DNA of 64,000 nt from Roseiterribacter gracilis. Lineage in GTDB: Bacteria > Pseudomonadota > Alphaproteobacteria > BOG-932 > Roseiterribacteraceae. Within the stretch, counting starts at the first letter, position 1. Every line of letters starts with the position of its first letter. Below, in pieces: positions 53,003-60,749 of this stretch. The notes below the pieces were generated by a model. That model was not told the origin of the DNA and made no database searches. It saw only the letters and a list, made by a program, of their open reading frames with translations. Location: the NCBI GenBank assembly GCA_018332375.1, contig BOPV01000001.1:2666001-2730000 (forward strand), read 5' to 3'. Made by a program: the position numbers and the translations under genes.

Positions 53003-53018
53003 ATTTGTCCGGACAAAT
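53003..53018. promoter_or_regulatory. Palindromic operator candidate upstream of the citE-like gene
   Basis: ATTTGTCC-GGACAAAT is a perfect 16-bp palindrome, 21 bases before the ATG of the CitE-like gene. The core TTGTCCGGACAA fits the tGT...ACa pattern of FadR-subfamily GntR regulators. The same TTTGTCC and GGACAAA arms recur, spaced apart, at 60670-60700. No regulator gene is adjacent. Confidence 0.6.
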
Positions 53019-53038
53019 TTTCGCCCGCTGGATTTTCA

Positions 53039-53884
53039 ATGAGGTTCGCGGTGACGGCCCCGGTTCACGTTCGCCGTTCTCTATTGTTCGTCCCCGGATC
53101 GCGCCCCGACCGGTTCGAGAAGGCGTTGGCGGCAGGGGCCGACTGCGTCTGCATCGATCTCGAAGACGCGGTTGCGCCCGGCGACAAGGCGACGGCGCGC
53201 GCGACCGTGCTCGCCTATTTGCAGCGGGCCCCCAAAGACGCCGATCTTCTGTTGCGGCTGAATTCGTTGCGCAGTCTCGAAGGCATCAAAGATCTGGCTG
53301 CGTTCGTCGATGCTGGCGGTCCAGCCCGCACCTTGATGCTGCCCAAGATCGGATCGGCAGAAGAACTCCAGCTTGCCGACGAAATTCTGGGCGCGCTTCC
53401 GACGCGCCTGATCCCGCTGATCGAAACTGCCGACGCGCTACTTCGTGCTGAGACGATTGCAGCAGCGCCGCGACTCGATGCGGTGATGTTGGGCGGCGTC
53501 GATCTTGCCGCCGATCTGCGCTGCGAATTGGCGTGGGAGCCCTTGCTGTGGGCGCGACAGAAAATGGTCGTCGCAACCGCGCGCGCCGGCGTCGACCTGA
53601 TCGACGCACCACAAATCGACGTGCAGGACGACGCGACCTTGGACGAAACCTCGCGCCGCGCGCGCGCGTTGGGATTCACCGGCAGGTCGGCGATTCACCC
53701 CAAACAACTCGACATCATCAATCGCGCCTTCACGCCGCACGCAGACGAGATCACGCACGCAAAGCGCGTCGTCGAAGCATACGAAGCGGCAAAAGGCGGC
53801 GTCGCACTGCTCGATGGCAAGCTGGTCGAACGGCCCGTCGTGCGTGCGATGCAACGCATTCTCGCGACCGCGTCACACAGGTGA
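53039..53884 (+). CDS. CitE-like HpcH/HpaI aldolase family (malyl/citramalyl-CoA lyase type)
   Basis: The 281-aa TIM-barrel protein belongs to the CitE/malyl-CoA lyase family, which cleaves or forms C-C bonds of acyl-CoA thioesters. Visible are RRSLLFVPGSRPDRFEKAL, the metal-site GADCVCIDLEDAVAPGDK, PKIGSAEEL, the second metal ligand in IPLIETADALL, and FTGRSAIHPKQLDIIN. Bacteria with stand-alone CitE-like genes use them as (S)-citramalyl-CoA or malyl-CoA lyases. The ATG at 53039 is used; a GTG at 53051 has a better ribosome-binding site (GAGG). It opens an operon with a MaoC hydratase and an acyl-CoA dehydrogenase, suggesting a carboxylic-acid catabolic route. Confidence 0.9.
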   Translation: MRFAVTAPVHVRRSLLFVPGSRPDRFEKALAAGADCVCIDLEDAVAPGDKATARATVLAYLQRAPKDADLLLRLNSLRSLEGIKDLAAFVDAGGPARTLMLPKIGSAEELQLADEILGALPTRLIPLIETADALLRAETIAAAPRLDAVMLGGVDLAADLRCELAWEPLLWARQKMVVATARAGVDLIDAPQIDVQDDATLDETSRRARALGFTGRSAIHPKQLDIINRAFTPHADEITHAKRVVEAYEAAKGGVALLDGKLVERPVVRAMQRILATASHR

Positions 53885-53915
53885 CGCGACGAACGCGGGG
53901 GATCAGGGAGAGAGT

Positions 53916-54440
53916 ATGTCCGGCGAAATGAAACAGGTCGGCGAACGCCGCTGGCGCGAAACCTTCGGTCGCTACTACGAAGATTTCGTCGTCGGTGACG
54001 TCTACGAACATCGGCCCGGGCGGACCATCACCGAGACCGACAATACCTGGTTCACCTTGCTGACGATGAACACGCATCCGATGCATTTCGACGCCGAGTA
54101 CGCCAAACATTCCGAGTTCGGCCAACGTCTCGTCTGCAGCCCGCTGACCGTGTCGCTGATGATCGGCATGTCGGTCACCGACATCAGCCAGAAGGCGATC
54201 GCCAATCTCGGTTGGACCGACATCGCGCTGACCGCGCCACTGTTCATCGGCGACACGCTCTATGCCGAAAGCGAAGTGCTGGAAAAGCGCGAATCCAAAT
54301 CGCGGCCCGGCGCCGGCCTCGTCACGGTGAAGACGATCGGCAAGAAGCAGGACGACACGGTCGTTGCGACCTTCGTTCGCACCGCGCTGATCGCCAAGCG
54401 CGGCCATTCGATCGAAGACAAGCCCGAGGCGCGTTACTGA
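53916..54440 (+). CDS. MaoC-like hot-dog dehydratase
   Basis: The 174-aa hot-dog protein has the (R)-specific enoyl-CoA hydratase layout: a long entry (GRYYEDFVVGDVYEHRPGRT), the catalytic Asp/His region TMNTHPMHFDAEYAK, and FGQRLVCSPLTVSLMIGM. It resembles mesaconyl-CoA or 2-methylfumaryl-CoA hydratases, which pair with CitE-type lyases; that match is by context and pattern, not proof. GGGAG/GAGAG precedes the ATG. The stop overlaps the start of the acyl-CoA dehydrogenase (TGATG). Confidence 0.88.
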   Translation: MSGEMKQVGERRWRETFGRYYEDFVVGDVYEHRPGRTITETDNTWFTLLTMNTHPMHFDAEYAKHSEFGQRLVCSPLTVSLMIGMSVTDISQKAIANLGWTDIALTAPLFIGDTLYAESEVLEKRESKSRPGAGLVTVKTIGKKQDDTVVATFVRTALIAKRGHSIEDKPEARY

Positions 54441-55615
54441 TGTCGGGCGAAGGCCACGACGACGCTTTGCTCGACGCAATCGCCAAATGGCTGGCGCGCG
54501 ACGTCAAGCCGAAGGTGATGAAGTACGAGCACGACGACATCTATCCGGCCGAAATGGTCGAACAGATGAAAGAGCTCGGCCTATTCGGCGCAACCATCAG
54601 CGAAGAGTATGGCGGGCTGGGTCTGCGCGCGACGACCTACGTCAAAATTGTGCAGACGATCAGCGAAACTTGGATGGCGCTGAGCGGCATCTTCAACAGC
54701 CATCTGATGATGGCGACGATCGTGCAGAAATTCGGCACGCCGGCGCAGAAGCAATATTATCTGCCGAAATTTGCCACCGGCGAATGGCGTGGCGGGTTGG
54801 GCCTGACCGAGCCCGATGCCGGCACCGACTTGCAGGGTATCCGCACGCAGGCGATCTGGGACGGCGCGCACTACGTCATCAACGGGCGCAAGACCTGGAT
54901 CTCGAACGGCAAGTACGGCACGCATGTCGCGCTGCTCGTGAAAACCAATCCGCAGGCCGATCCGCCGCGCGCCGGCATGTCGATCTTTATCGTCGAGAAG
55001 CCGGGCGTTGCGGGCGTCGAAAAGAACGGATTCGAAGTCGGACAGAAATTCGACAAGCTCGGCTATCGCGGCATCGATTCGATGGAGCTGATCTTCGACG
55101 ACTACAAAGCGCCGAAATCGCAGCTCGTCGGCGAAGATTCAGGCGAAGGCCAAGGTTTCTATATGGCGGTTGGCGGCCTTGAGCTGGGCCGCATCAACAT
55201 CGCAGCGCGTAGCTGCGGCATCGCCAAAGCGGCGCTCGACGAATCCGTACGCTACGCGCAGGAACGCAAGACGTTCGGCAAGCCGATCTATCAACACCAG
55301 GCGATCCAACTAAAGCTGGGCGAGATGGCGACGCGCTACGAAGCGGCGCGCCTGCTGACGCGCAGTGCCGCCGAAGCCTATGACCGCGGCGACCGCTGCG
55401 ACATGGAAGCGGGCATGGCGAAATATTTCGCGTCCGAAGCCGGCGTCGAAAACAGCATGGACGCGATGCGCATCTTCGGCGGGTACAGCTACTCGAAGGA
55501 ATATCGCGTCGAACAACTGTTCCGCGACGCGCCGCTGATGTGCATCGGTGAAGGCACCAACGAGATGCAGCGCATGATCATCGCCAAGCAGCTCGTCGAG
55601 CGGAATAAAATTTAG
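54440..55615 (+). CDS. Acyl-CoA dehydrogenase
   Basis: The 391-aa flavoprotein oxidises an acyl-CoA to the 2-enoyl-CoA, passing electrons to ETF. Family blocks are GATISEEYGGLGL, LGLTEPDAGTDLQ, NGRKTWISNGKYG, and the C-terminal LMCIGEGTNEMQRMIIAKQL, in which the Glu after G is the usual catalytic base of short/branched-chain members. With the upstream MaoC hydratase and CitE-like lyase it could form a short pathway acyl-CoA to enoyl-CoA to hydroxyacyl-CoA to cleavage products. The end overlaps the convergent hypothetical gene by 4 bases. Confidence 0.94.
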   Translation: MSGEGHDDALLDAIAKWLARDVKPKVMKYEHDDIYPAEMVEQMKELGLFGATISEEYGGLGLRATTYVKIVQTISETWMALSGIFNSHLMMATIVQKFGTPAQKQYYLPKFATGEWRGGLGLTEPDAGTDLQGIRTQAIWDGAHYVINGRKTWISNGKYGTHVALLVKTNPQADPPRAGMSIFIVEKPGVAGVEKNGFEVGQKFDKLGYRGIDSMELIFDDYKAPKSQLVGEDSGEGQGFYMAVGGLELGRINIAARSCGIAKAALDESVRYAQERKTFGKPIYQHQAIQLKLGEMATRYEAARLLTRSAAEAYDRGDRCDMEAGMAKYFASEAGVENSMDAMRIFGGYSYSKEYRVEQLFRDAPLMCIGEGTNEMQRMIIAKQLVERNKI

Positions 55616-55974
55616 ACGCGTCGCAAGAAGGCGAAGCGCACCGGCCCTGCGGGCGTCCCCAGCGCAAGTTCGACCGCGAGACACGAGCCGTCATCACAAG
55701 CGGCAAAATTCTGCGCCGACAAAACCAGCAGCGGGCGCTTTAGGCCCCATTGCACGTCGGCACGTTGTTCGAGATCGGCCTGCCAGGATTCCCAGCCGAT
55801 CGCCCAGGCCGGTTCGGCCTTGGTGCCGGGCGCTTCCAGCCGCAAACCGTCTTCCCAGCGCAGCAACAGCATCGGACGTGCGGGACGTTCGGCGCGCTGC
55901 GCATCGGCCGCGTCGACTGCGGCACGACGAACTCGCCGTACTTCGTCGCCGTCAAACCGCAGCAGGATCGACAT
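55612..55974 (-). CDS. Hypothetical protein
   Basis: I do not recognise this 120-aa protein. It has no signal peptide or membrane helix, is rich in Trp and Arg (LLRWEDGLRLEAPGTKAEPA, WESWQADLEQRADVQWG), and ends in RFAFLRRV. It follows an 87-aa gene by two bases on the same strand, so the two form a small operon convergent with the acyl-CoA dehydrogenase. Confidence 0.65.
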   Translation of the reverse strand: MSILLRFDGDEVRRVRRAAVDAADAQRAERPARPMLLLRWEDGLRLEAPGTKAEPAWAIGWESWQADLEQRADVQWGLKRPLLVLSAQNFAACDDGSCLAVELALGTPAGPVRFAFLRRV

Positions 55975-55976
55975 GC

Positions 55977-56240
55977 CTAGTCTTCGATCGGCGGGGCCGC
56001 CTCGATCATCGCTTTGTAGATCGGCGTGACGATGTCGCTCGACTTGTTGACGCCATAGACCAGGCTGTCGCGCGCGGCTTTGAGCATCGGCTTGGTCGGG
56101 TCCTTGGGAACGACGACGTAGCCGCGACGCTCCAGCACCTTCAGAACGGCTGAAGCCTGTTTCGAGTAGTCTTCAAAGAAGTACGAACGATCCGCGTCGC
56201 GGATGGCGTTCGCAATGATGTCGCCAATCGTGCTTGCCAT
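55977..56240 (-). CDS. Small conserved protein, unknown function
   Basis: The 87-aa protein begins MASTIGDIIANAIRDADRSY, continues FFEDYSKQASAVLKVLERRG, and has a helix-strand pattern ending in PIYKAMIEAAPPIED. The composition is that of a folded soluble domain, but I cannot name a family. The sequence YVVVPKDPTKPMLKAA suggests a short beta-helix core. It is the first gene of a two-gene operon; 266 bases of non-coding DNA lie upstream. Confidence 0.7.
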   Translation of the reverse strand: MASTIGDIIANAIRDADRSYFFEDYSKQASAVLKVLERRGYVVVPKDPTKPMLKAARDSLVYGVNKSSDIVTPIYKAMIEAAPPIED

Positions 56241-56506
56241 ACGGTCGTGAAACTACGCGACGTGGCGGCAGGCTGACTAGCAACCTGAGACAATCTCTAG
56301 CCGCTTTTTGAGACGGGCTCGCGCAGCGCGGCTGGAAACGCGCGGCTAGATTCGAGCCCTTTGCATCGCTTTCATTTGCCGGACCGGTGACGCGCTGCCG
56401 CGCCCGTCCGCACGCGCATTTTTCCGTGCGGTCATTGCGTTTTCTTGCGGCGTCAACCGGCGTAACAACAATTTTTTGCGCAGGTGCAGCGACTCATATA
56501 CGTGAA
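56241..56506. other. Intergenic region, 266 bp, no gene seen
   Basis: This divergent spacer is the longest gap in the window. It contains a hairpin CCGCACG / CGTGCGG (56408-56414, 56425-56431; 10-base T-rich loop) and an AT-richer stretch near 56461-56500 (CAACAATTTTTTGC, then CATATACG) that probably holds the promoter of the gene at 56507. No EcfG motif is present. Confidence 0.5.
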
Positions 56507-57274
56507 ATGGTCGTAATGACGCCACTTGCTAAAATTCATTCAATTGTCGCTATTGCACCCGGCTGGTACAGCGACCCGTCGTTCCTACGCGCCGCGCACG
56601 AAGATCCTGCGCTGTGGACTGATTACGCACTCGACGCGGCCCAGCGCGGCGCCAAACTCGACGCCGCGGCGCATACAAGGCGTGTGCTTGCCGCCGTCTT
56701 GCCGGGAATCGCTGCGCTATTCGCCGCTGACGCGACCGAGGGCGACTGTCTGAAGCGCGCATTGCTGCTGCAGCGGCTGCTCGAAGAAGCGGGCGTGTGG
56801 TGCTGGGTGACGCAAGGCGGCATGACCGCTGAATTTCCAGAAGAGTGGTGCATCGCACCAATCGGGTTTCGCCCCTTAAGCCTGACCGTGCCGCTGGGAC
56901 ATTGTTGGCTGGTGGCGCCGCCTTTCCGCGTCGTCGACCTGTCGTTGAAGCACCAGCCGGATTCGGCCCGTGGCGCGCGCCGCCTGCCCGCCGTGCTTGC
57001 GGTCGAACAGGTGGAGCCGTTGCCGCTATCGATTCTGGACGTCGCCGACCGGCAGCTGATCGAACAAGTCGGCGCCGCGGCCGACCTGCCGCCGGCCTTG
57101 CGCGAATTCAACCGCGACTTTCCCGCCTGTCGATTCCTGCAAGACCGGGTTCGGTTTCGCTACACGCCGACCGCGATCGCAATCCCGGCGCCGCCGCTGG
57201 ACGATTGGCAGCAGAAAATCGCCGGCGTTACGCCACGCGAAATTTTTCGGACATTGGTCGCGCCGGCTCTGTGA
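56507..57274 (+). CDS. Putative transglutaminase-like fold protein
   Basis: The 255-aa protein is only tentatively classed. The block EGDCLKRALLLQRLLEEAGV, then GHCWLVAPPFRVVDLSLKHQ, gives a Cys-His-Asp order and spacing like transglutaminase-like cysteine peptidase folds. The Cys (in GDC) lies at the start of a helix, and His and Asp on following strands. The rest shows no membrane or signal features. Two ATGs are possible (56507, 56516). If the triad is real it would be a cytoplasmic amidase or peptidase; otherwise it is a hypothetical protein. It converges with the bactofilin gene. Confidence 0.6.
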   Translation: MVVMTPLAKIHSIVAIAPGWYSDPSFLRAAHEDPALWTDYALDAAQRGAKLDAAAHTRRVLAAVLPGIAALFAADATEGDCLKRALLLQRLLEEAGVWCWVTQGGMTAEFPEEWCIAPIGFRPLSLTVPLGHCWLVAPPFRVVDLSLKHQPDSARGARRLPAVLAVEQVEPLPLSILDVADRQLIEQVGAAADLPPALREFNRDFPACRFLQDRVRFRYTPTAIAIPAPPLDDWQQKIAGVTPREIFRTLVAPAL

Positions 57275-57288
57275 GCCGGCGACACAGA

Positions 57289-57750
57289 TCAGCCGGTATT
57301 GGCGCCGTCGTTGGCGGCACGCGCGCCTGCGATCGGCACAACGACGTCTTTGTTGCCGACGCTCGATTCACGCGACAGGCGCACCAGACGTCCTTCGACC
57401 TGCGCACCATGTTCGATCGACACCGACGCGTGGTGAATGTCGCCGATCACTTTTGCAGTCTTGGTGACGAACACGGTTTCGGCTGCAACTTTGCCGGTCG
57501 AGGTGCCGCACAAACGAGCACTCTTCGCGACGACGTCGCCGAGTACTTCGGCACCCTTGGCGACCAACAGCGTATCGCAGGCGATGTTGCCTTCGACACG
57601 ACCGTGCACGCGAACCTCGCCCTTGGCGATCAGATCGCCGCGCACCGACAGGTCGGGCGCGATCACCGATACGGTTGCATCCGGCACCGCGACTGGTTCA
57701 GCCGGGAGTGTGACGACCGCGTCCATCTCGTCCTTTTTCCGTCCGAGCAT
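57289..57750 (-). CDS. Bactofilin
   Basis: The 153-aa protein is a bactofilin (DUF583), a cytoskeletal beta-helix that polymerises without nucleotide. The core SVIAPDLSVRGDLIAKGEVR, then VEGNIACDTLLVAKGAEVLG and GKVAAETVFVTKTAKVIGDI, shows the six-residue ladder with conserved glycine and small residues. The ATG at 57750 (MLGRKKDEMDAVV) is preferred because GGAGG lies five bases upstream. No M23 peptidase gene, a frequent neighbour, is next to it. Confidence 0.92.
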   Translation of the reverse strand: MLGRKKDEMDAVVTLPAEPVAVPDATVSVIAPDLSVRGDLIAKGEVRVHGRVEGNIACDTLLVAKGAEVLGDVVAKSARLCGTSTGKVAAETVFVTKTAKVIGDIHHASVSIEHGAQVEGRLVRLSRESSVGNKDVVVPIAGARAANDGANTG

Positions 57751-57848
57751 CTGTGCCTCCGTCTTCCGCGTGGCGGCCATGAGGACGCAAGCGGCGACGC
57801 TGAGTCAATCGGGCAGGAAATGCCGCGCAGATTCAGCGTGCTGCGCGG

Positions 57849-58085
57849 TCAGTGATCGTGGTTGTCGGTGGTCGGGTCGAGCAAACGGTGCATGTGCACC
57901 ACAAAATATCGCATCGACGCGTCGTCGAGCGTGGCACGCGCCCGTGAATCCCAGGCGCGGCGCGCTTCAGCGTAGCTCGGATAAATACCGACAATGTCGA
58001 GCTTTGTCGGATCGACGAATTCGGTCTGGCTTCCGGGCTTCAACTCGCCACCGAAAACAAGATGAAGAAGTTGTTGTTGCGGCAT
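57849..58085 (-). CDS. DUF4170 domain protein
   Basis: The 78-aa protein matches DUF4170, a small family restricted mostly to Alphaproteobacteria: QLLHLVFGGELKPG, FVDPTKLDIVGIYPSYAEAR and MRYFVVHMHRLLDP are its hallmark blocks. Function is unknown. It lies 12 bases after the deacetylase gene on the same strand and could be the last gene of that operon. Confidence 0.88.
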   Translation of the reverse strand: MPQQQLLHLVFGGELKPGSQTEFVDPTKLDIVGIYPSYAEARRAWDSRARATLDDASMRYFVVHMHRLLDPTTDNHDH

Positions 58086-58097
58086 TCAAAAAGCCTT

Positions 58098-58967
58098 TCA
58101 GATCGGCGCGGGAACCTGCCGCGCAAAATGATCCGCGATGGCGCGGCGGTTGGTTATCCACACATCCGGCCGCGACCGGACATGCTCGAGGAAACGTCGA
58201 AGCGCACCGATGCGGCCAGGACGGCCAATAATTCGTAAATGCAGCCCCAGCGACATCATGCGTGGCCGTGTGGCGCCTTCGCTCCACAGCTCGTCAAACG
58301 TGTCGCGGGCGTAGGCGAACCACGCATCCGGCGTCAATGCGGGGGTGAGCCAGAATTTCATGTCATTTGAATCCATCGCATACGGCACGATCACCATCGG
58401 GCGCTTGGATCCATCGCCGAGTTCGACCGTGTCCCAAAAAGGCGCGTCGGCGGAATAATCATCCATGTGATAGGCGAAGCCCTCTTCGGCCAGCAGGCGC
58501 CGCGTCGCGTCGGTATGGAGATAGCGCGACAACCAGCCCGACGGCCGCGTCCCCGTGGTGCGTTCGATCGATTGCGCGGCGTTGCGGATGAAGTCGCGCT
58601 CTTGCGCTTCGTCCATGCCGAATTGATGCACCCAGCGATGACCATGGCAGCAGACTTCGTCGCCGCGCGCGACGATCGCACGCGCCAGATCGGGCGCGCG
58701 CTCCAGCGCCACCGCCGCAGCCGTCCAGGTCGCACGCACGCCATGTTGGTCGAGCAGACGAAGAACGCGCGGCGCACCTTCGGTGATGCCGTAGCGATAG
58801 TTCGATTCGTTGCCGTGCATGCGCACGGGCTTCTTCAAGACGACGCCAAGCTCGTCGACCGGTTCCGGCGCACGGTCGCCGTCCTGCAACGACATCTGCG
58901 CGCCTTCTTCGACATTGACCACGATCGACAGCGCCAGGCGTGCGCCGTCGGGCCAGCGATAGGTCAA
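58098..58967 (-). CDS. Polysaccharide deacetylase-family hydrolase (PuuE-like)
   Basis: The 289-aa protein has a NodB-type barrel of the PuuE/allantoinase branch: an N-terminal LSIVVNVEEGAQ motif, RYGITEGAPRVLRLLDQHGV, the metal-ligand block CCHGHRWVHQ, TRPSGWLSRYL, and MSLGLHLRIIGRPGRIGALR. Members hydrolyse C-N bonds of allantoin-like amides rather than chitin. No signal peptide, so it acts in the cytoplasm. The ATG overlaps the preceding gene (ATGA). Its operon includes an SDR and a HapK-like protein, so a small nitrogenous metabolite is a possible substrate. Confidence 0.88.
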   Translation of the reverse strand: MTYRWPDGARLALSIVVNVEEGAQMSLQDGDRAPEPVDELGVVLKKPVRMHGNESNYRYGITEGAPRVLRLLDQHGVRATWTAAAVALERAPDLARAIVARGDEVCCHGHRWVHQFGMDEAQERDFIRNAAQSIERTTGTRPSGWLSRYLHTDATRRLLAEEGFAYHMDDYSADAPFWDTVELGDGSKRPMVIVPYAMDSNDMKFWLTPALTPDAWFAYARDTFDELWSEGATRPRMMSLGLHLRIIGRPGRIGALRRFLEHVRSRPDVWITNRRAIADHFARQVPAPI

Positions 58968-59458
58968 CGCACGTTTCCTGACGCGTTGCGCATCATTTCA
59001 TAGACGGCACCCAGAAAACGATCTTCGCGCTTCACGTCGTCCGGCTCTTTCATGCGCGGACGGAGCGCCTGGTTCGGTTCGCCGACATAGGTACGGCCGT
59101 CCCATTGCGCGGCTAGAAAATCGATCGGGTCTTTGGGTGTCGCGCGGCCGAAATCGCAGCGCACGTTGCGGCGCGCGTCGCCGACTTTCATCGTCGCGAC
59201 GACCGAGATGACGTCTTTGAAGCGCGGGTTGTTGACGATGCCGTGCGTCGTCGCCTGCGCCTTGCCGGTGACATAGTCGACCTGGCGCGGATTGTCGGAC
59301 GAATATTTTGCGCCCTGGATACAGGCCGCAAGCAGAACGTCTTCCAGCTTGGCGGGGCCGTTACTTTGCGGCCGCGGCTGCCCCTGCGCGAATGACGTCG
59401 TCGGCACCATCGCCAGCAGCGCCGCCGCCAGCACGTAAGATTCAATCCGCATGTTCAA
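58964..59458 (-). CDS. Exported hypothetical protein
   Basis: The 164-aa protein has a signal peptide (MRIESYVLAAALLAMVPTTSFA, cleavage before QGQ) preceded by two residues, and a mature domain with two cysteines (AACIQGAKYS, NVRCDFGRATP) that may form a disulfide. No family is recognised. It is translationally coupled on both sides by ATGA overlaps, to the SDR upstream and the deacetylase downstream, so it is an integral member of that operon despite its different location. Confidence 0.7.
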   Translation of the reverse strand: MNMRIESYVLAAALLAMVPTTSFAQGQPRPQSNGPAKLEDVLLAACIQGAKYSSDNPRQVDYVTGKAQATTHGIVNNPRFKDVISVVATMKVGDARRNVRCDFGRATPKDPIDFLAAQWDGRTYVGEPNQALRPRMKEPDDVKREDRFLGAVYEMMRNASGNVR

Positions 59459-60297
59459 TGCACCTCCTCACCGCCTGAGACGTTCATCGCCTCACCGGTG
59501 ATGTACGACGCCTGGTCGGAACAAAGAAAGGCACAGGCGTTGGCCGTGTCTTCGACCAGCCCGGGCCGGCCCAGCGGAATCCGGGCACGCATCGCCGCCA
59601 GATACTCGTCAATCGTCTGGCCGCGTGCCTTGGACATGAAGTCATTCTGCCAGGCACCCAGCCCGGTCGTAACGTGATTGGGGCAGATTGCGTTGACCGT
59701 GATCTTGTGCGCACCGAATTCCTGCGCTGCAGCGCGCGTCAGACCAACCAGCCCGTGTTTCGACGCGCTGTAGGCGGCGGCAAAGGCAAAGCCCGATTTT
59801 GCCGCCTGGCTTGCAATTGAAACGATGCGTCCGCCCTGCCCCTGGCTGATCATTTGTTTTGCTGCGTGTTTCATCCCGAAAAAACAGCCGCGCAAATTGA
59901 CGTCGAGCACCGCGTCCCAATGCGCCTGCGTCGTCTCGGTCAGCGGCCCGAACAGATAGCCGATGCCGGCATTGTTGACGAAAATATCGAGGCGGCCGTA
60001 GGTGGCGACGGCATGCGCGACCAGGTTCGCCACGTCCTGTTCGATCATCATGTCGCCCTGGAAAGACGTGCATTCACCGCCCGCCGCGCGAATGTCCGCA
60101 GCAACCTGACGAAGCTCGTCTTCTTTGCCGATGCCGTGCGCCGGCGCGGTGTCGCCTGCGACTTTGCCGAGATCGTGCAACACGACGCGACAACCTTCGG
60201 CGGCGAGACGCTTTGCCATCGCCTCGCCAAGCCCCTTGGGCCGGCCGGCACCGGTGATGACCGCAACCTTACCGGCAAGTTCGGGATAGGTCGGCAT
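59455..60297 (-). CDS. Short-chain dehydrogenase/reductase
   Basis: The 280-aa classical SDR has the cofactor motif VITGAGRPKGLGEAMAK, NNAGIG, the active-site Ser in IVSIASQ and Tyr-Lys in AAYSASKHG, and a proline-glycine block after it. It would oxidise or reduce an alcohol/ketone with NAD(P); the substrate is unknown. An unusual 15-residue insertion (GDTAPAHGIGKEDELRQ) between the second strand and third helix is typical of the hydroxyacyl-CoA/multifunctional-type SDR group. It starts six bases after the HapK-like gene, forming an operon. Confidence 0.92.
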   Translation of the reverse strand: MPTYPELAGKVAVITGAGRPKGLGEAMAKRLAAEGCRVVLHDLGKVAGDTAPAHGIGKEDELRQVAADIRAAGGECTSFQGDMMIEQDVANLVAHAVATYGRLDIFVNNAGIGYLFGPLTETTQAHWDAVLDVNLRGCFFGMKHAAKQMISQGQGGRIVSIASQAAKSGFAFAAAYSASKHGLVGLTRAAAQEFGAHKITVNAICPNHVTTGLGAWQNDFMSKARGQTIDEYLAAMRARIPLGRPGLVEDTANACAFLCSDQASYITGEAMNVSGGEEVH

Positions 60298-60303
60298 GCA
60301 GCC

Positions 60304-60615
60304 TCAACCGAGTTTGTCGCAGAGAATGAACAGCGGATCGTCGGCATACGAACGAAATTCGCCTGCCACACGCTGCATCGTCGCGCTGGCCACGTCTTCG
60401 CCGAACTTGGTCATGTCGTCGACCTGGATCAGCTCGACATATTGGTAGGGCGGCGCCTTCTCGCTGCCGAACAGGCTCAGCGAGCGATAGACGTCAAAGC
60501 CGCCGATCGACGGAAGGCCGCGCACGATCGGCAGGTCGGTCGCCTGCGCCCAGGCTTCGTACGCGGATTTCTCGACGCCTTGCTTCAGATTGAAGAGAAC
60601 GACGACGTGCGGCAT
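60304..60615 (-). CDS. REDY/HapK-like small protein
   Basis: The 103-aa protein resembles the REDY-like HapK family (dimeric alpha+beta barrel): HVVVLFNLKQGVEKSAYEAW, TDLPIVRGLPSIGGFDVYRS, PYQYVELIQVDDMTKFGEDV and FRSYADDPLFIL. RedY-type proteins assist in prodigiosin biosynthesis in Streptomyces, but most family members are of unknown role. It heads the operon with an SDR, an exported protein and a deacetylase, and is divergent from a methyltransferase gene across a 134-bp region that holds two inverted repeats. Confidence 0.8.
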   Translation of the reverse strand: MPHVVVLFNLKQGVEKSAYEAWAQATDLPIVRGLPSIGGFDVYRSLSLFGSEKAPPYQYVELIQVDDMTKFGEDVASATMQRVAGEFRSYADDPLFILCDKLG

Positions 60616-60648
60616 GCGCCCACCTCTTGGCTTAGGATCGTACGGCCT

Positions 60649-60662
60649 GGTCCGTTCGGACC
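60649..60662. promoter_or_regulatory. Short inverted repeat in divergent region
   Basis: GGTCCG-TT-CGGACC is a perfect 6+2+6 inverted repeat just upstream of the TTTGTCC/GGACAAA pair. It shares GTCC/GGAC half-sites with that pair. Confidence 0.4.
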
Positions 60663-60669
60663 GTGGTGC

Positions 60670-60700
60670 TTTGTCCCGGCGTTATAGAAGTCCGGACAAA
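60670..60700. promoter_or_regulatory. Split operator candidate TTTGTCC-N17-GGACAAA
   Basis: TTTGTCC (60670-60676) and GGACAAA (60694-60700) are inverted copies separated by 17 bases that include TTATAG, a plausible -10 element. Twelve bases around the right arm (GTCCGGACAAAT, 60690-60701) are identical to the operator at 53007-53018. It lies between the HapK-like operon and the methyltransferase gene. Confidence 0.55.
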
Positions 60701-60749
60701 TGGGGGGCAATCTGCCGGCTGCAGGGTGCACTGCTGGATGGAGGCGACC

